From the NCBI RefSeq assembly GCF_000420625.1, contig NZ_ATVH01000013.1, positions 434,001-498,000 on the forward strand: a stretch of DNA of 64,000 nt, read 5' to 3'. This document shows positions 20,193 through 29,428 of this stretch, one piece after another. The position numbers and the translations under genes are program-made. Numbering within the stretch: the first letter of the stretch is position 1; each line of letters opens with the position of its first letter. Below the pieces are notes generated by a model, which saw only the letters and a list, made by a program, of their open reading frames with translations, was not told the origin of the DNA and made no database searches. The stretch comes from Fodinicurvata sediminis DSM 21159. Lineage in GTDB: Bacteria > Pseudomonadota > Alphaproteobacteria > Kiloniellales > DSM-21159.

Positions 20193-20564
20193 ATGAAGGC
20201 CGGAAACAAGATAACGGGAGCCCGCCTGCGGATCGTTCTGGCGCCGGATGTGGCCCTGGGACCCGGGAAGGCGGATATCCTGGAGGCGATACGCGATACC
20301 GGCTCCATCGCCGCGGCCGGGCGCCGTCTGGGCATGAGTTACCGGCGGGCCTGGCATCTGGTGGAAAGCCTGAATGCCTGTTTCCGAGAACCGCTGGTGG
20401 AAACCCATCGTGGTGGAAAATCCAGGGGCGGTGCCAGTCTGAGCGAGACCGGCCAGCACGTTCTGACCAGCTATAGGCGCATGGAGAGGCTAACCCATGC
20501 TGCTATCGCCGAGGAGCTGGACGGTCTGCGCAATGAGTTGCTGGAGGAGGCGGAGGGGAAATAG
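20193..20564 (+). CDS. modE: ModE-type molybdate regulator, DNA-binding domain only
   Basis: A 123-residue winged-helix protein homologous to the N-terminal half of ModE: LGPGKADILEAIRDTGSIAAAGRRLGMSYRRAWHL is the typical DNA-binding region, and the wing contains GGKSRGGA. The C-terminal molybdate-binding Di-MOP domains of E. coli ModE are absent, so how this protein senses molybdate is unclear. ATG 20193 follows GAGGCGGTGAC; the frame is open further upstream but that lies inside cca. It sits directly before modABC and an operator that fits the ModE consensus. Confidence 0.9.
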   Translation: MKAGNKITGARLRIVLAPDVALGPGKADILEAIRDTGSIAAAGRRLGMSYRRAWHLVESLNACFREPLVETHRGGKSRGGASLSETGQHVLTSYRRMERLTHAAIAEELDGLRNELLEEAEGK

Positions 20565-20567
20565 CCT

Positions 20568-20596
20568 TTGACCCCCTGGCCAAAGGTTCGTTATGT
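20568..20596 (+). promoter_or_regulatory. Predicted modABC promoter
   Basis: TTGACC (20568-20573) and TTATGT (20591-20596) are spaced by 17 bases and fit a sigma-70 promoter. The -35 box begins four bases after the modE stop, and the -10 box lies inside the left arm of the ModE operator, a geometry that gives direct repression. Confidence 0.65.
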
Positions 20597-20612
20597 TCAA
20601 TCAGACATAACG
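20589..20612. promoter_or_regulatory. ModE operator upstream of modA
   Basis: A perfect inverted repeat with arms CGTTATGT (20589-20596) and ACATAACG (20605-20612) around an eight-base spacer. This matches the ModE box described for E. coli modABC (CGTTAT...ATAACG arms with similar spacing). It lies between modE and modA and covers the predicted -10 box. Confidence 0.85.
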
Positions 20613-20628
20613 CGGGAGGCGCAAGTTC

Positions 20629-21438
20629 ATGCGACGTGTAGTCCCTTTGCGTGGCTTTGGCGCTGTCCTTGCCGGGACCCTGCTGGCCATTTTCATGGCA
20701 AGCGGACAGCTGCGTGGCCAGGAACCACCGGTCATCGCCGCGGCTGCCAGTCTGCAGTTTGCCCTGGAGGACATCGCGGAGGATTTCGAGGACCAGACGG
20801 GCGAACCGCTGCGCTTGTCCTTCGGTTCGTCGGGTAACCTGATGCGGCAGATCCGCCAGGGCGCGGGCTTCGCGATCTTCCTCTCGGCGGACGAGGCCTA
20901 TGCCCTGGATCTTGTCCGCGCGGGTTTTGCCGAGGACGACGGTGTGCTCTATGCTGTCGGCCGCCTGGCCCTGGTGGTTCCGGACGGATCTTCCCTGCAG
21001 GCAGACGGCCAGCTGGAGGATCTGCAGCAGGCCCTGGAGGACGGACGGCTGCGCCGCTTTGCCATCGCCAATCCGGAGCATGCGCCCTATGGCATGCGCG
21101 CCCGCGAGGTTCTTGAGCACAAGGGCCTGTGGCAGGCCATCCAGCCCAAGCTGCTGCGCGGGGAGAACGTCAGCCAGGCCGCCCAGTTCGCCACCTCGGG
21201 AAATGCCGATGGTGGCCTCGTTGCATATTCCCTGGCCGTCTCACCCAAACTGTCACAGCGCAGCAGCCATGCGCTGGTGCCCGAAGACTGGCACAAGCCC
21301 CTGCGTCAGCGCATGATCCGCATGAACAACGCCGGTCCGGTTGCCGAACGCTTCTATGCCTATCTGCAGAGCGAGGCGGCGCGACGTGTCTTCCGGCGCT
21401 ATGGTTTTCTGTTGCCGGGGGAATCGCTGGGGCAATGA
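20629..21438 (+). CDS. modA: Molybdate ABC transporter, periplasmic binding protein
   Basis: A 269-residue binding protein with an N-terminal signal peptide (hydrophobic about 9-24, cleavage near residue 29). The mature part begins PPVIAAAASLQFALEDIAEDF and continues LSFGSSGNLMRQIRQGAGFAIFLSADEAY, matching ModA with its oxyanion-binding serines. It captures molybdate or tungstate for ModBC. Start ATG 20629 lies 17 bases after the ModE operator and has GGGAGG upstream. Confidence 0.95.
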   Translation: MRRVVPLRGFGAVLAGTLLAIFMASGQLRGQEPPVIAAAASLQFALEDIAEDFEDQTGEPLRLSFGSSGNLMRQIRQGAGFAIFLSADEAYALDLVRAGFAEDDGVLYAVGRLALVVPDGSSLQADGQLEDLQQALEDGRLRRFAIANPEHAPYGMRAREVLEHKGLWQAIQPKLLRGENVSQAAQFATSGNADGGLVAYSLAVSPKLSQRSSHALVPEDWHKPLRQRMIRMNNAGPVAERFYAYLQSEAARRVFRRYGFLLPGESLGQ

Positions 21439-21481
21439 GCAGGACGACTGGACCCCGGATCTGGAAAGCGGAGTGAGCGCG

Positions 21482-22150
21482 ATGGACTGGACCGCCTTCT
21501 GGCTTTCCCTGCGCCTGGCCCTGTTCACCATTGTCTTCCTGCTTCCCATCGGCATCCTGATGGGGCGCTGGCTGGCCTATCGCGGCTTCCGCGGCAAGGG
21601 CTTCGTGGAGGCGCTGGTCGCGCTGCCCCTGGTCCTGCCGCCCACGGTCTTCGGTTACTATCTTCTGGTGGCTTTCGGAGCAGCCTCGCCGTTGGGCCAG
21701 CTTTGGCAGGCGGCCTTCGGCCAGCCCTTGGTCTTCACCTTCGAGGCTTTGCTTCTGGCCTCGATCATCTTCAACCTGCCCTTTGCCGTGCAGCCCATGC
21801 AGCGTGGCTTCGAGGCCATACCGGGCGAGGTGCGCGAGGCCGCAGCCTGCTGTGGCCTGTCGCCCTGGAAGGCCCTTTGGCGGGTGGAGCTGCCCCTGGC
21901 CTGGCCGGGCATCCTGACCGCGATGGTCTTGAGTTTCGCGCACACCCTGGGGGAATTTGGTATTGTCCTGATGGTGGGCGGTTCCATTCCTGGCGAAACC
22001 CGAACGATCGCCATTGCCATCTATGACCGGGTCCAGGCCTTTGACGATGCCGCCGCCGGTCAGATGTCGGCCCTGCTTCTGGCCATCTCGCTGGCGACCA
22101 TCGCCCTGACCTTCACCTTTTCCCGCCGCATAGGACGCCGCCTCGGATGA
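21482..22150 (+). CDS. modB: Molybdate ABC transporter permease
   Basis: A 222-residue inner-membrane permease with about five to six hydrophobic helices and the coupling-helix motif EAAACCGLSPWKALWRVELPLAWPG (about 117-141, EAA...G). It forms the channel of the molybdate importer. I chose ATG 21482 by homology (MDWTAFWLSLRLA); a GTG at 21473 is possible. The stop overlaps the modC start by four bases. Confidence 0.95.
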   Translation: MDWTAFWLSLRLALFTIVFLLPIGILMGRWLAYRGFRGKGFVEALVALPLVLPPTVFGYYLLVAFGAASPLGQLWQAAFGQPLVFTFEALLLASIIFNLPFAVQPMQRGFEAIPGEVREAAACCGLSPWKALWRVELPLAWPGILTAMVLSFAHTLGEFGIVLMVGGSIPGETRTIAIAIYDRVQAFDDAAAGQMSALLLAISLATIALTFTFSRRIGRRLG

Positions 22151-23259
22151 CGGAGGAAAGTGGCCTGACCGTTTCACTGCACCAGCAGGCGCCGATTCCG
22201 CTGGCCGCGGACTTCGCCTGTGCCGCGGGAGAAGTCCTGGCTCTTGTCGGTCCTTCGGGCAGCGGCAAGTCCACAATCCTGCGGGCCATCGCCGGCACCT
22301 ATCGTCCCCAATCGGGCCAAGTGCATGTGAACAGCGAGACCTGGCTGGAGACCCAACGCGGGCTCAACCGCCCCGCCCATCACCGGGCCGTGGGTATGGT
22401 CTTCCAGAGTTATGCCCTCTTTCCGCACATGACGGCACTGGGCAACATCAAGGCGGCCATGGCGAAGGCCGCCCGGTCAGAGCAGGAGCGCCGTGGCCGC
22501 GAACTGCTCGAGATGGTGCATCTTTCGGGGCTGGAAAGCCGCTATCCCGCGGAGCTGTCCGGCGGCCAGCAGCAGCGTGTGGCCGTGGCGCGCGCCCTGG
22601 CGCGCCAGCCCAAGGCGCTGCTTCTAGATGAACCCTTCTCGGCGGTGGACAAGGCCACGCGCCAGCGTCTCTATCGCGAGATCGCCCAGTTGCGCCAGAA
22701 CCTGGACATGCCGGTCGTGCTGGTGACCCACGACCTGGACGAGGCCATCATGCTGGCCGACCGCCTGGTGGTGCTTCATCGCGGACGAACGCTGCAGAGC
22801 GGGCCGCCCGAAGAGGTGATCAACAGGCCGGCTTCACCGGATATTGCGCGGCTCGTGGAGCTGCGCAACCTGTTCGAGGGCAGGCTGTTGGAGATGAAGA
22901 CGGGCAGCCGCCAGGGTATCCTGGACTGGGCTGGCCTGCACATGGAGGTGTCCGTGCCGCCTGGCATCGAGCTGGGCCAGATCGTGGACTGGGTCGTTCC
23001 GGATGGTTTCGTCGTCTTGCACCGGCGTGACCGGCCCTCACGCGGGGAGCACGAGAATCCCGTACCAGGCATCATCGGTCAGGCCCTCAAGGTGGGGCAG
23101 ACGACCCACATCACGCTCTATCCGGATCATGCGCCCAATCTGCCTTTGCATTTCTCCGTGCCCCAGCATGTGGCCCAGCGTAACGCTATCGAGACGGGTG
23201 TGCGAGCTGCGGTCTCCCTTTTGGTCAAGGGCATCCATCTGATGGCGCGATCCGGCTGA
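22147..23259 (+). CDS. modC: Molybdate ABC transporter ATP-binding protein
   Basis: A 370-residue ABC ATPase with Walker A GPSGSGKST, Q-loop VFQSYALFPHMTA, signature LSGGQQQRVAVARAL, Walker B LLLDEPFSAVD and H-loop VTHDLDE. The C-terminal extension (about 240-370) corresponds to the regulatory region of ModC-type ATPases, although the MOP sequence is weakly conserved. The ATGA overlap with modB confirms the operon. Its end nearly abuts the convergent hemF (12 bases apart). Confidence 0.94.
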   Translation: MTEESGLTVSLHQQAPIPLAADFACAAGEVLALVGPSGSGKSTILRAIAGTYRPQSGQVHVNSETWLETQRGLNRPAHHRAVGMVFQSYALFPHMTALGNIKAAMAKAARSEQERRGRELLEMVHLSGLESRYPAELSGGQQQRVAVARALARQPKALLLDEPFSAVDKATRQRLYREIAQLRQNLDMPVVLVTHDLDEAIMLADRLVVLHRGRTLQSGPPEEVINRPASPDIARLVELRNLFEGRLLEMKTGSRQGILDWAGLHMEVSVPPGIELGQIVDWVVPDGFVVLHRRDRPSRGEHENPVPGIIGQALKVGQTTHITLYPDHAPNLPLHFSVPQHVAQRNAIETGVRAAVSLLVKGIHLMARSG

Positions 23260-23271
23260 TCCGGACAGGGA

Positions 23272-24165
23272 TCAGGGCCAGGCCGCAAGTGGTGGCAGGG
23301 ACATCAGGATGGCTTCCACGTTGCCGCCAGTCTTGAGCCCGAACTGCGTGCCGCGGTCGTAGATCAGGTTGAACTCGGCATAGCGGCCGCGCTTGAACAG
23401 CTGGTGCTGGCGCTGTTCCTCGGTCCAGGGAGTCTGCATATGGCGGCGAACCAGCAGGGGATAGATCTCCAGGAAGGCCTCGCCGACGTCGCGGGTGAAG
23501 GCGAAGTCGGCTTCGTGATCGCCGCTTTCCAGGTAGTCGAAGAAGATGCCGCCCACGCCCCGGGACTCGCCGCGGTGGGGAATCATGAAGTACTCGTCGC
23601 ACCACTCCTTGTAGCGGGGATAGTACGTGGGGTCGTGACGGTCGCAGGCATCTTTCAGCGCCTGGTGAAAATCTGCCGTGTCGGTGTCGTCCGGATACAT
23701 GGGGTTGAGATCGGCGCCGCCGCCGAACCAGCTTTTCGTCGTCACGATGTGCCGCGTGTTCATGTGGACGGCCGGCACCAGCGGGCTCTGCATGTGGGCC
23801 ACAAGGGAAATGCCGCTGGCCCAGAAACGCGGATCCTCCTCGGCCCCCGGAATCTGCTTGGCGAACTCGGAGCGGAACTTTCCGTGCACAGTGGAGACGT
23901 TGACGCCGACCTTCTCGAACACGCGCCCGTGCATGAGGGACATGACCCCGCCACCTCCGCGCGTGCCGTCGTCGTCCTGGCGGTCCCAGGCCTTGCGTTC
24001 GAAGCGGCCCGGTGGTGTGTCCCGGAAACGCTCGGCGTTCTCGCCGGTGAGTTCGTCTTCCAGGGTCTCGAAGGCCGTGCAGATGCGGTCCCGCAAAGCG
24101 GCGAACCAGCGGCTGGCTTCCTCCTTGCGGGCGGTTACCTCTGTGGTGTCCTGAAAAGCCGTCAT
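23272..24165 (-). CDS. hemF: Oxygen-dependent coproporphyrinogen III oxidase
   Basis: Converts coproporphyrinogen III to protoporphyrinogen IX in haem synthesis using O2. The 297-residue length is typical. Family stretches include [44 protein letters not shown] and [31 protein letters not shown] at the C-terminus. It overlaps trmL by four bases, so the two form a minus-strand operon divergent from petABC, whose cytochromes need haem. Confidence 0.97.
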   Translation of the reverse strand: MTAFQDTTEVTARKEEASRWFAALRDRICTAFETLEDELTGENAERFRDTPPGRFERKAWDRQDDDGTRGGGGVMSLMHGRVFEKVGVNVSTVHGKFRSEFAKQIPGAEEDPRFWASGISLVAHMQSPLVPAVHMNTRHIVTTKSWFGGGADLNPMYPDDTDTADFHQALKDACDRHDPTYYPRYKEWCDEYFMIPHRGESRGVGGIFFDYLESGDHEADFAFTRDVGEAFLEIYPLLVRRHMQTPWTEEQRQHQLFKRGRYAEFNLIYDRGTQFGLKTGGNVEAILMSLPPLAAWP

Positions 24166-24629
24166 CCGTCCTGTCCTTGCATGCGGGGAAAGTTGTCGGT
24201 CTGGCGCAGGGCCTCGCCCAGCACCATTGCACCGGCCACGGCCACGTTCAACGAACGCTGGCCCGCGGCCATGGGAATCACCAGCCGTGCGGCCGCTGCG
24301 GCATGAACTTCATCGGGCACCCCGGCCGATTCGCGGCCCAGAAGCAGTGTATCCCCCGGCTCGAAGGTGAAATGGCAGTAGCGGGTGTCCCCGTGGGTTG
24401 TCAGCAGCACCAGCCGGCCATGCCCGTTTTCGCGGTATCGCTGCCAGCTGGTATGTCGCGTGACCAGGGTGCTGGCAATATAGTCCAGTCCCGCACGCCG
24501 CAGTCGCCGGTCGTCCCAGACAAAGCCGCAGGGCTCTATGATGTCCACGGGCACCGCGGTACAGGCGGCCAGACGCAGAAGCGTGCCGGTGTTCTGGGGA
24601 ATATCGGGTTGAAAAAGCGCCAGGCGCAT
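24162..24629 (-). CDS. trmL: tRNA (cytidine/uridine-2'-O-)-methyltransferase TrmL
   Basis: A 155-residue SPOUT methyltransferase that 2'-O-methylates the wobble base of tRNA-Leu. Family stretches are [20 protein letters not shown] at the start and the C-terminal knot [11 protein letters not shown] followed by [27 protein letters not shown] chose ATG 24629 ([11 protein letters not shown]) because the longer in-frame starts at 24671 and 24686 add residues foreign to the family; no strong ribosome site precedes it. Confidence 0.94.
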   Translation of the reverse strand: MRLALFQPDIPQNTGTLLRLAACTAVPVDIIEPCGFVWDDRRLRRAGLDYIASTLVTRHTSWQRYRENGHGRLVLLTTHGDTRYCHFTFEPGDTLLLGRESAGVPDEVHAAAAARLVIPMAAGQRSLNVAVAGAMVLGEALRQTDNFPRMQGQDG

Positions 24630-24935
24630 GGCGAAGTGTCCGCGTAGTGAACGAGGAGAACGCGAGGTCATGAAGGTGCCTGTCAAGCAGTCGGTACGGA
24701 TTCTTGGCAGGAAGCTGGCGTCGTGGCCTTTACTTTAGGGCGGAATTTCCTCTATATGCAGCCGGTCATGCAAGGTGACCAAGGTGCCTCTGCGGCGATG
24801 CGCCGCAAGGACCGTGACAAATCGGGGGTATGGCGGGTTTATTTCGGTCCTCACCTTCGGTAGATATGACCCCGGTCGCCTCTGTGCGACCGTGGCCGGT
24901 CATTGAGCGGTAACGACGAGGGGATACGGAGAGAC
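24630..24935. promoter_or_regulatory. Divergent region trmL-hemF / petABC with promoter and structured leader
   Basis: This 306-base gap holds no convincing gene. A plus-strand promoter candidate is TTTACT (24729-24734), 17 bases, CTATAT (24752-24757). Two perfect hairpins follow in the pet leader: arms TGCGGCG/CGCCGCA with a three-base loop (24791-24807) and arms CGGTCGC/GCGACCG with a six-base loop (24873-24892). A 31-codon ORF from ATG 24769 covers the first hairpin but has no family likeness. Confidence 0.45.
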
Positions 24936-25499
24936 ATGGCAGACAGTGCGAATGCCGGGCAGGGTGGTGCCGGGCACGATGACGAAGGAACGTCGCGGCG
25001 CGACTTCCTCTATCTGGCGGTTGGAGCTGTCGGTGCAGTCGGAGCGGCTTCAGCCGTCTGGCCGCTGATCGACTCCCTGAATCCGGCAGCGGACATCCGC
25101 GCGCTGGCAACGAGCCGTGTGGACCTGAGTCCGATCGAGGAAGGCCAGGCCATCACGATCACCTGGCAGGGCAAGCCGGTTTTTATCCGCCACCGCACGT
25201 CAGAGGAAATCGAGACAGCCGAAGAGGTGCCTCTGGACGATCTGATCGATCCCGAGCCCGATGCCGAGCGTGTCATCGAACCGCAATGGCTGGTGATGGT
25301 CGGCATCTGCACGCACCTGGGCTGCATTCCGCTTGGCCAGAGTTCCAGTGATCCCAAGGGGGATTTCGGCGGCTGGTTCTGTCCCTGCCACGGGTCGCAC
25401 TACGATACCTCCGGGCGGATTCGCAAAGGCCCGGCACCCCGCAACCTGGATGTGCCCACCTATGAATTCGCCGACGACACCACGATCGTGATCGGCTAA
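24936..25499 (+). CDS. petA: Ubiquinol-cytochrome c reductase, Rieske iron-sulfur subunit
   Basis: A 187-residue Rieske protein of the cytochrome bc1 complex. It has a Tat-type membrane anchor (SRRDFL at 20-25 followed by a hydrophobic Ala/Val/Gly helix). The [2Fe-2S] ligands are in CTHLGC (Cys126, His128) and CPCHGSHYD (Cys150, His153), with Cys131 and Cys152 forming the conserved disulfide. I chose ATG 24936, which follows GGAGAGAC, over an in-frame TTG at 24903. First gene of petABC. Confidence 0.97.
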   Translation: MADSANAGQGGAGHDDEGTSRRDFLYLAVGAVGAVGAASAVWPLIDSLNPAADIRALATSRVDLSPIEEGQAITITWQGKPVFIRHRTSEEIETAEEVPLDDLIDPEPDAERVIEPQWLVMVGICTHLGCIPLGQSSSDPKGDFGGWFCPCHGSHYDTSGRIRKGPAPRNLDVPTYEFADDTTIVIG

Positions 25500-25513
25500 G
25501 GGATAATCGAAGC

Positions 25514-26809
25514 ATGAGCGGTCTCAAGACAAACAACCGCGTGATCAAGTGGTTTGATCACCGCCTGCCGGTCTTCTCGTACGTCAACGAACACCTCGTC
25601 GACTATCCGGCCCCGCGCAACCTCAACTACATGTGGAATTTCGGCTCGCTGGCCGGAATCACGCTGGTCATCATGATTGCCACGGGGCTTCTGTTGGCCA
25701 TGCAGTACACGCCGCATGTGGATCATGCCTTCGATTCCGTCGAGCGCATCATGCGCGACGTGAACTTCGGCTGGCTGATCCGCTACATTCACATGAACGG
25801 AGCCTCGTTCTTCTTCATCGTGGTCTATCTGCACATGTTCCGGGGGCTCTATTACGGGTCCTACAAGGCGCCGCGCGAGATTCTCTGGGGCTTGGGCGTG
25901 ATCATCCTGCTGCTGATGATGGGCACGGCCTTCATGGGCTACGTGCTCCCCTGGGGGCAGATGAGCTATTGGGGCGCCACGGTGATCACCAATCTCTTCT
26001 CGGCCATACCCCTGGTGGGCGACAGCATCGTCAGCTGGCTGTGGGGCGGTTTCTCCGTCGACAATCCGACCCTGAACCGCTTCTTCGGTCTGCACTACCT
26101 GCTGCCCTTCGTGATTGCCGCGGTGGTCTTCCTGCACCTCTGGGCCCTGCACCGTTTCGGGTCCAACAATCCACTGGGTATCGATGCCAAGGGGCCGCAG
26201 GACAAGATTCCCTTCCACCCCTATTACACGGTGAAGGACCTGTTCGGCCTGGGGATCTTCCTGATCCTCTTCGCGCTGTTCATCTTCTATGCGCCGAACT
26301 ACATGGGGCATCCCGACAACTATATCGAGGCCGATCCGTTGGTGACGCCGGCGCATATCGTGCCCGAATGGTACTTCCTGCCCTTCTACGCCATGCTGCG
26401 TGCGATCACCTTCGATATCTCGATCCCCTTCACGGGCATCGTCCTGATTGATGCGAAGCTGGGCGGCGTGCTGACCATGTTCGGCTCGATCCTGCTGCTG
26501 TTCTTCCTGCCGTGGCTGGACAGCTCGCCGGTGCGCAGTTCGCGCTTCCGCCCTCTGCACAAGCAGTTCTTCTGGGTGCTGGTCGTCGCCTGCCTGGTCC
26601 TGGGCTATGTCGGCTCCCAGCCGCCGGAGCAGCCCTGGGTGATCATCGGCCAGATCTCGACGGCCTACTACTTCGCGCACTTCCTGATCATCCTGCCGTT
26701 GCTGGGCCGCCTGGAACGTCCGAAGCCCCTGCCAGCATCGATCAGCGATCCGGTCCTCAAGTCAGACGGCAGTGGTGCCTCTCAGGCCAAGCCGATGGAG
26801 AAAGCCTGA
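25514..26809 (+). CDS. petB: Cytochrome b subunit of the bc1 complex
   Basis: A 431-residue membrane protein carrying the two b haems and both quinone sites. Recognisable parts are [12 protein letters not shown], the haem helix segment [45 protein letters not shown] and the Qo-site PEWY motif ([15 protein letters not shown]). Eight hydrophobic helices are expected and visible. It lies 14 bases after petA, and its stop overlaps the petC start by one base. Confidence 0.98.
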   Translation: MSGLKTNNRVIKWFDHRLPVFSYVNEHLVDYPAPRNLNYMWNFGSLAGITLVIMIATGLLLAMQYTPHVDHAFDSVERIMRDVNFGWLIRYIHMNGASFFFIVVYLHMFRGLYYGSYKAPREILWGLGVIILLLMMGTAFMGYVLPWGQMSYWGATVITNLFSAIPLVGDSIVSWLWGGFSVDNPTLNRFFGLHYLLPFVIAAVVFLHLWALHRFGSNNPLGIDAKGPQDKIPFHPYYTVKDLFGLGIFLILFALFIFYAPNYMGHPDNYIEADPLVTPAHIVPEWYFLPFYAMLRAITFDISIPFTGIVLIDAKLGGVLTMFGSILLLFFLPWLDSSPVRSSRFRPLHKQFFWVLVVACLVLGYVGSQPPEQPWVIIGQISTAYYFAHFLIILPLLGRLERPKPLPASISDPVLKSDGSGASQAKPMEKA

Positions 26810-27570
26810 TGAAGAAGCTCGCTCTATCCATAACGGCCGCAATCGGCCTGCTGTTCTCCGCCAGTGCAGCCAGTGCCGCAGAGGGTGTGGCGATTCCCGA
26901 GCGGGACTGGTCCTTCCAGGGCTTCTTCGGCACCTATGACCGCGGTGCCCTGCAGCGTGGCTTTCAGGTCTATGAACAGGTCTGCTCGGCCTGTCACAGC
27001 CTGCGGTTCGTGGCGTTCCGCAACCTGTCGGATCTCGGCTACAATGATGCCGAGATTCGCGCCATTGCCGCGGAATACTCCGTCGAGGACGGGCCCGACG
27101 AGAACGGCGAGATGTTCATGCGGGATGCCACAGCCTCGGACAAGTTCCCGGCCCCCTTCGCGAACGAGGAGGCGGCCCGTGCGGCCAATGGTGGCGCCTA
27201 TCCGCCGGATCTCTCGCTGATGGCAAAGGCCCGCGCGGCCGGGCCCGACTACATCTATGCCCTGCTGACCGGCTATACCGAGGCGCCCGAGGATGTGGAG
27301 CTGATGTCCGGCATGTACTATAACGAGTACTTCCCCGGTCACCAGATCGCTATGGCACCGCCCTTGAGCAACGGGATCGTCGAATATGCCGATGGAACCG
27401 AGGCAACGGTCAGCCAGATGTCGGCCGATCTCAGCGAATTCCTGATGTGGGCTGCGGAGCCCAAACTGGAAGAGCGCAAGCAGATGGGTGTGAAGGTCAT
27501 CCTGTTCCTGCTGATCTTCACAGGTCTGGTCTATGCCGCCAAACGCAAGCTCTGGGCCAATTTGCACTAG
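26809..27570 (+). CDS. petC: Cytochrome c1
   Basis: A 253-residue protein with a Sec signal (cleavage near ASA, residue 23), haem c motif CSACH (Cys59, Cys62, His63), a candidate axial-Met region HQIAMAPPLSNGIVEY and a C-terminal membrane anchor (VKVILFLLIFTGLVYAAKRK). It passes electrons from the Rieske centre to soluble or membrane cytochrome c. The start is set by the TGATG overlap with petB. Confidence 0.97.
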   Translation: MKKLALSITAAIGLLFSASAASAAEGVAIPERDWSFQGFFGTYDRGALQRGFQVYEQVCSACHSLRFVAFRNLSDLGYNDAEIRAIAAEYSVEDGPDENGEMFMRDATASDKFPAPFANEEAARAANGGAYPPDLSLMAKARAAGPDYIYALLTGYTEAPEDVELMSGMYYNEYFPGHQIAMAPPLSNGIVEYADGTEATVSQMSADLSEFLMWAAEPKLEERKQMGVKVILFLLIFTGLVYAAKRKLWANLH

Positions 27571-27595
27571 GTCGTGACATGCCATGACGAAACCG

Positions 27596-27630
27596 GGAAA
27601 GGGCCGCCTGCGGGCGGCCCTTTCCTTTTT
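27596..27630 (+). terminator. Rho-independent terminator of petABC
   Basis: A perfect 13-bp stem (27596-27608 with 27613-27625, core GGGCCGCC/GGCGGCCC) with loop TGCG, followed by TTTTT (27626-27630). It lies 26 bases after the petC stop. Confidence 0.93.
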
Positions 27631-27704
27631 GACGCAGCCCTTGCATGAGCTAGGCTGCGGTCTGTTTTCGGGGCGCAGGTACTTTTCAGGTATGGGGGAA
27701 AGAG

Positions 27705-28601
27705 ATGAGCGAATCCGTGTCGTCACCGGTCGTCGGAATTATCGGGGGCAGCGGCGTCTATGATATCGAGGGCTTGGAGAACACTGAATGGCGGGAGGTC
27801 GAGAGCCCTTTCGGTCGCCCCTCAGATGCCTTGCTATGCGGTGAACTGGAGGGCCAGAGGGTCGTCTTCCTGCCCCGTCACGGCCGTGGCCACGTTCTGT
27901 CGCCCAGCGAGGTCAACTATCGTGCCAACATCGATGCGCTCAAGCGCCTGGGCGTGACCGATATCCTGTCCTTGAGCGCTGTGGGATCCCTGAGGGAGGA
28001 TCTGCCGCCCGGACATTTCGTTTTGGTGGATCAATTCATCGATCGGACCTTCCAGCGCCAGAAGACATTCTTCGGCGAGGGGCTGGTCGCCCATGTCTCA
28101 CTGGCGCAACCGGTCTGCGGGCGTCTGGACAGCCATCTGGCGTTGGCGGCGGAAGAGGTGGGCATTCCCTTCCGCGAGGGTGGTACCTACCTGGCCATGG
28201 AAGGACCGCAGTTCTCCACCAAGGCCGAATCCGAACTCTACCGCAGCTGGGGGTGTGACGTGATCGGCATGACCAACATGCCGGAGGCCAAGCTGGCCCG
28301 TGAGGCGGAGCTTTGCTATGCCAGCGTCGCCATGGTGACGGACTATGACTGTTGGCACCCGGAGCATGACCACGTCACGGTGGAGCAGGTCGTGAAGATT
28401 CTGATGCAGAATGCCGAGAAGGCCCGTGCCCTGATCAAGACCGTTCTGCCCCGTTTGGCGCCCCAGAGGCAGCCGTGTGCGCAGGGGTGCGACAGGGCCC
28501 TGGACAATGCGCTGATCACGCAGCCCGGGCGGCGCAATCCTGAAACCTGTGCGCGCCTGCAAGCCATTGCGGGCCGCGTGCTTGCGCCGGAGGTGAGTTG
28601 A
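27705..28601 (+). CDS. mtnP: S-methyl-5'-thioadenosine phosphorylase
   Basis: A 298-residue purine nucleoside phosphorylase-family enzyme. It cleaves MTA, the by-product of polyamine and quorum-signal synthesis, to adenine and methylthioribose-1-phosphate. Key stretches are GIIGGSGVYDIEGLENTEW, PRHGRGHVLSPSEVNYRANI (phosphate and nucleoside site), TYLAMEGPQFSTKAESELYR and the MVTDYDCW motif carrying the base-binding Asp typical of MTAP. Downstream of petABC but separated by its terminator, so it has its own promoter in the 74-base gap. Confidence 0.95.
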   Translation: MSESVSSPVVGIIGGSGVYDIEGLENTEWREVESPFGRPSDALLCGELEGQRVVFLPRHGRGHVLSPSEVNYRANIDALKRLGVTDILSLSAVGSLREDLPPGHFVLVDQFIDRTFQRQKTFFGEGLVAHVSLAQPVCGRLDSHLALAAEEVGIPFREGGTYLAMEGPQFSTKAESELYRSWGCDVIGMTNMPEAKLAREAELCYASVAMVTDYDCWHPEHDHVTVEQVVKILMQNAEKARALIKTVLPRLAPQRQPCAQGCDRALDNALITQPGRRNPETCARLQAIAGRVLAPEVS

Positions 28602-29419
28602 TGGATACAGCAGTCGAGGGTCTGGATCATGCGCTCATCGGCGTTCAGGATCTGGAGGCGGCGCGCGCCGGTTGGGAGCGTCTTGGTTTCACGCTGACGC
28701 CGCGAGGGCGGCATACCGGCTGGGGGACCGCCAATTACTGCATCATGTTCCCTTACGATTACCTGGAGCTTCTGGGAATCGTGGACGCGCAGCAGTTCAC
28801 CAACAATCTGGATCGCTTCCTGGCCGAACGCGGCGAGGGGCTGCTGTCCCTGGCTTTTGCCTCCTCCGATATTGAAGAGTCTGCCCGACTGCTGAGTGAG
28901 CAGGACGTGGATCATGGGGGGCCGAAGGATTTGAGCCGCGGTCTGGAGTTGCCCGAAGGTACCGTCGAGCCGGCCTTTCGCCTGCTGCATCCGGCGCCAG
29001 AGGCCAGTCCTGCTTTTCCTGCTTTCATCTGCCAACACCTGACGCCGGAAATGGTCTGGCAGCCGCAGTGGACCAGCCACGAGAACGCCGCCACGGCCGT
29101 TCGCGAAGTCCAGGTTACCTGCGCCCATCCGGGCGAAACGGCAATGGCCTATGCGGCACTGTTGGGAGGCGACAACCTGGAAATTTCGGATGGCCGGGCT
29201 GTCTTGACCTGTGGTCCGTGCCGAATCCTCTTGCAGCCCCTGACCGACACGGTGGGGGTCCGCGAAGGCCTGAGCGGGTTGTCGCTTCTGTCTGGGGATC
29301 TGAAGCGGACCGAGGCCTGCCTTCGACGCAACGGGGTTACCTGCACCCTGGATGATGAAGGCGTTCACGTTCCTGGCGAGGAAGCCACGGGCGTCCCCTT
29401 GAGTTTCGTCTCACACTGA
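28601..29419 (+). CDS. VOC-fold (glyoxalase-like domain) protein
   Basis: A 272-residue protein whose first half begins GLDHALIGVQDLEAARAGWERLGFTLTPRGRHTGWGTANYCIMF, a glyoxalase-like (VOC) domain with the metal-ligand histidine at the expected position. The second half looks like a diverged repeat of the fold. Substrate unknown. ATG 28601 overlaps the mtnP stop by one base (TGATG), pointing to coupled translation and perhaps a link to MTA or methionine salvage. Confidence 0.8.
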   Translation: MDTAVEGLDHALIGVQDLEAARAGWERLGFTLTPRGRHTGWGTANYCIMFPYDYLELLGIVDAQQFTNNLDRFLAERGEGLLSLAFASSDIEESARLLSEQDVDHGGPKDLSRGLELPEGTVEPAFRLLHPAPEASPAFPAFICQHLTPEMVWQPQWTSHENAATAVREVQVTCAHPGETAMAYAALLGGDNLEISDGRAVLTCGPCRILLQPLTDTVGVREGLSGLSLLSGDLKRTEACLRRNGVTCTLDDEGVHVPGEEATGVPLSFVSH

Positions 29420-29428
29420 AGACCTGCC

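Noticed and set aside
23256-23275. Short hairpin across the convergent modC/hemF stops
   Set aside because: Only 7 bp of stem with no T-run on either strand; too weak to call a terminator.
24769-24864. 31-codon ORF in the pet leader
   Set aside because: No ribosome site, no likeness to known leader peptides, and it runs through a hairpin.
25496-26680. 394-codon minus-strand ORF opposite cytochrome b
   Set aside because: Antisense to petB, which has full haem and quinone-site motifs; the shadow is very rich in His, Gln and Asp as expected for reverse reading of membrane helices.
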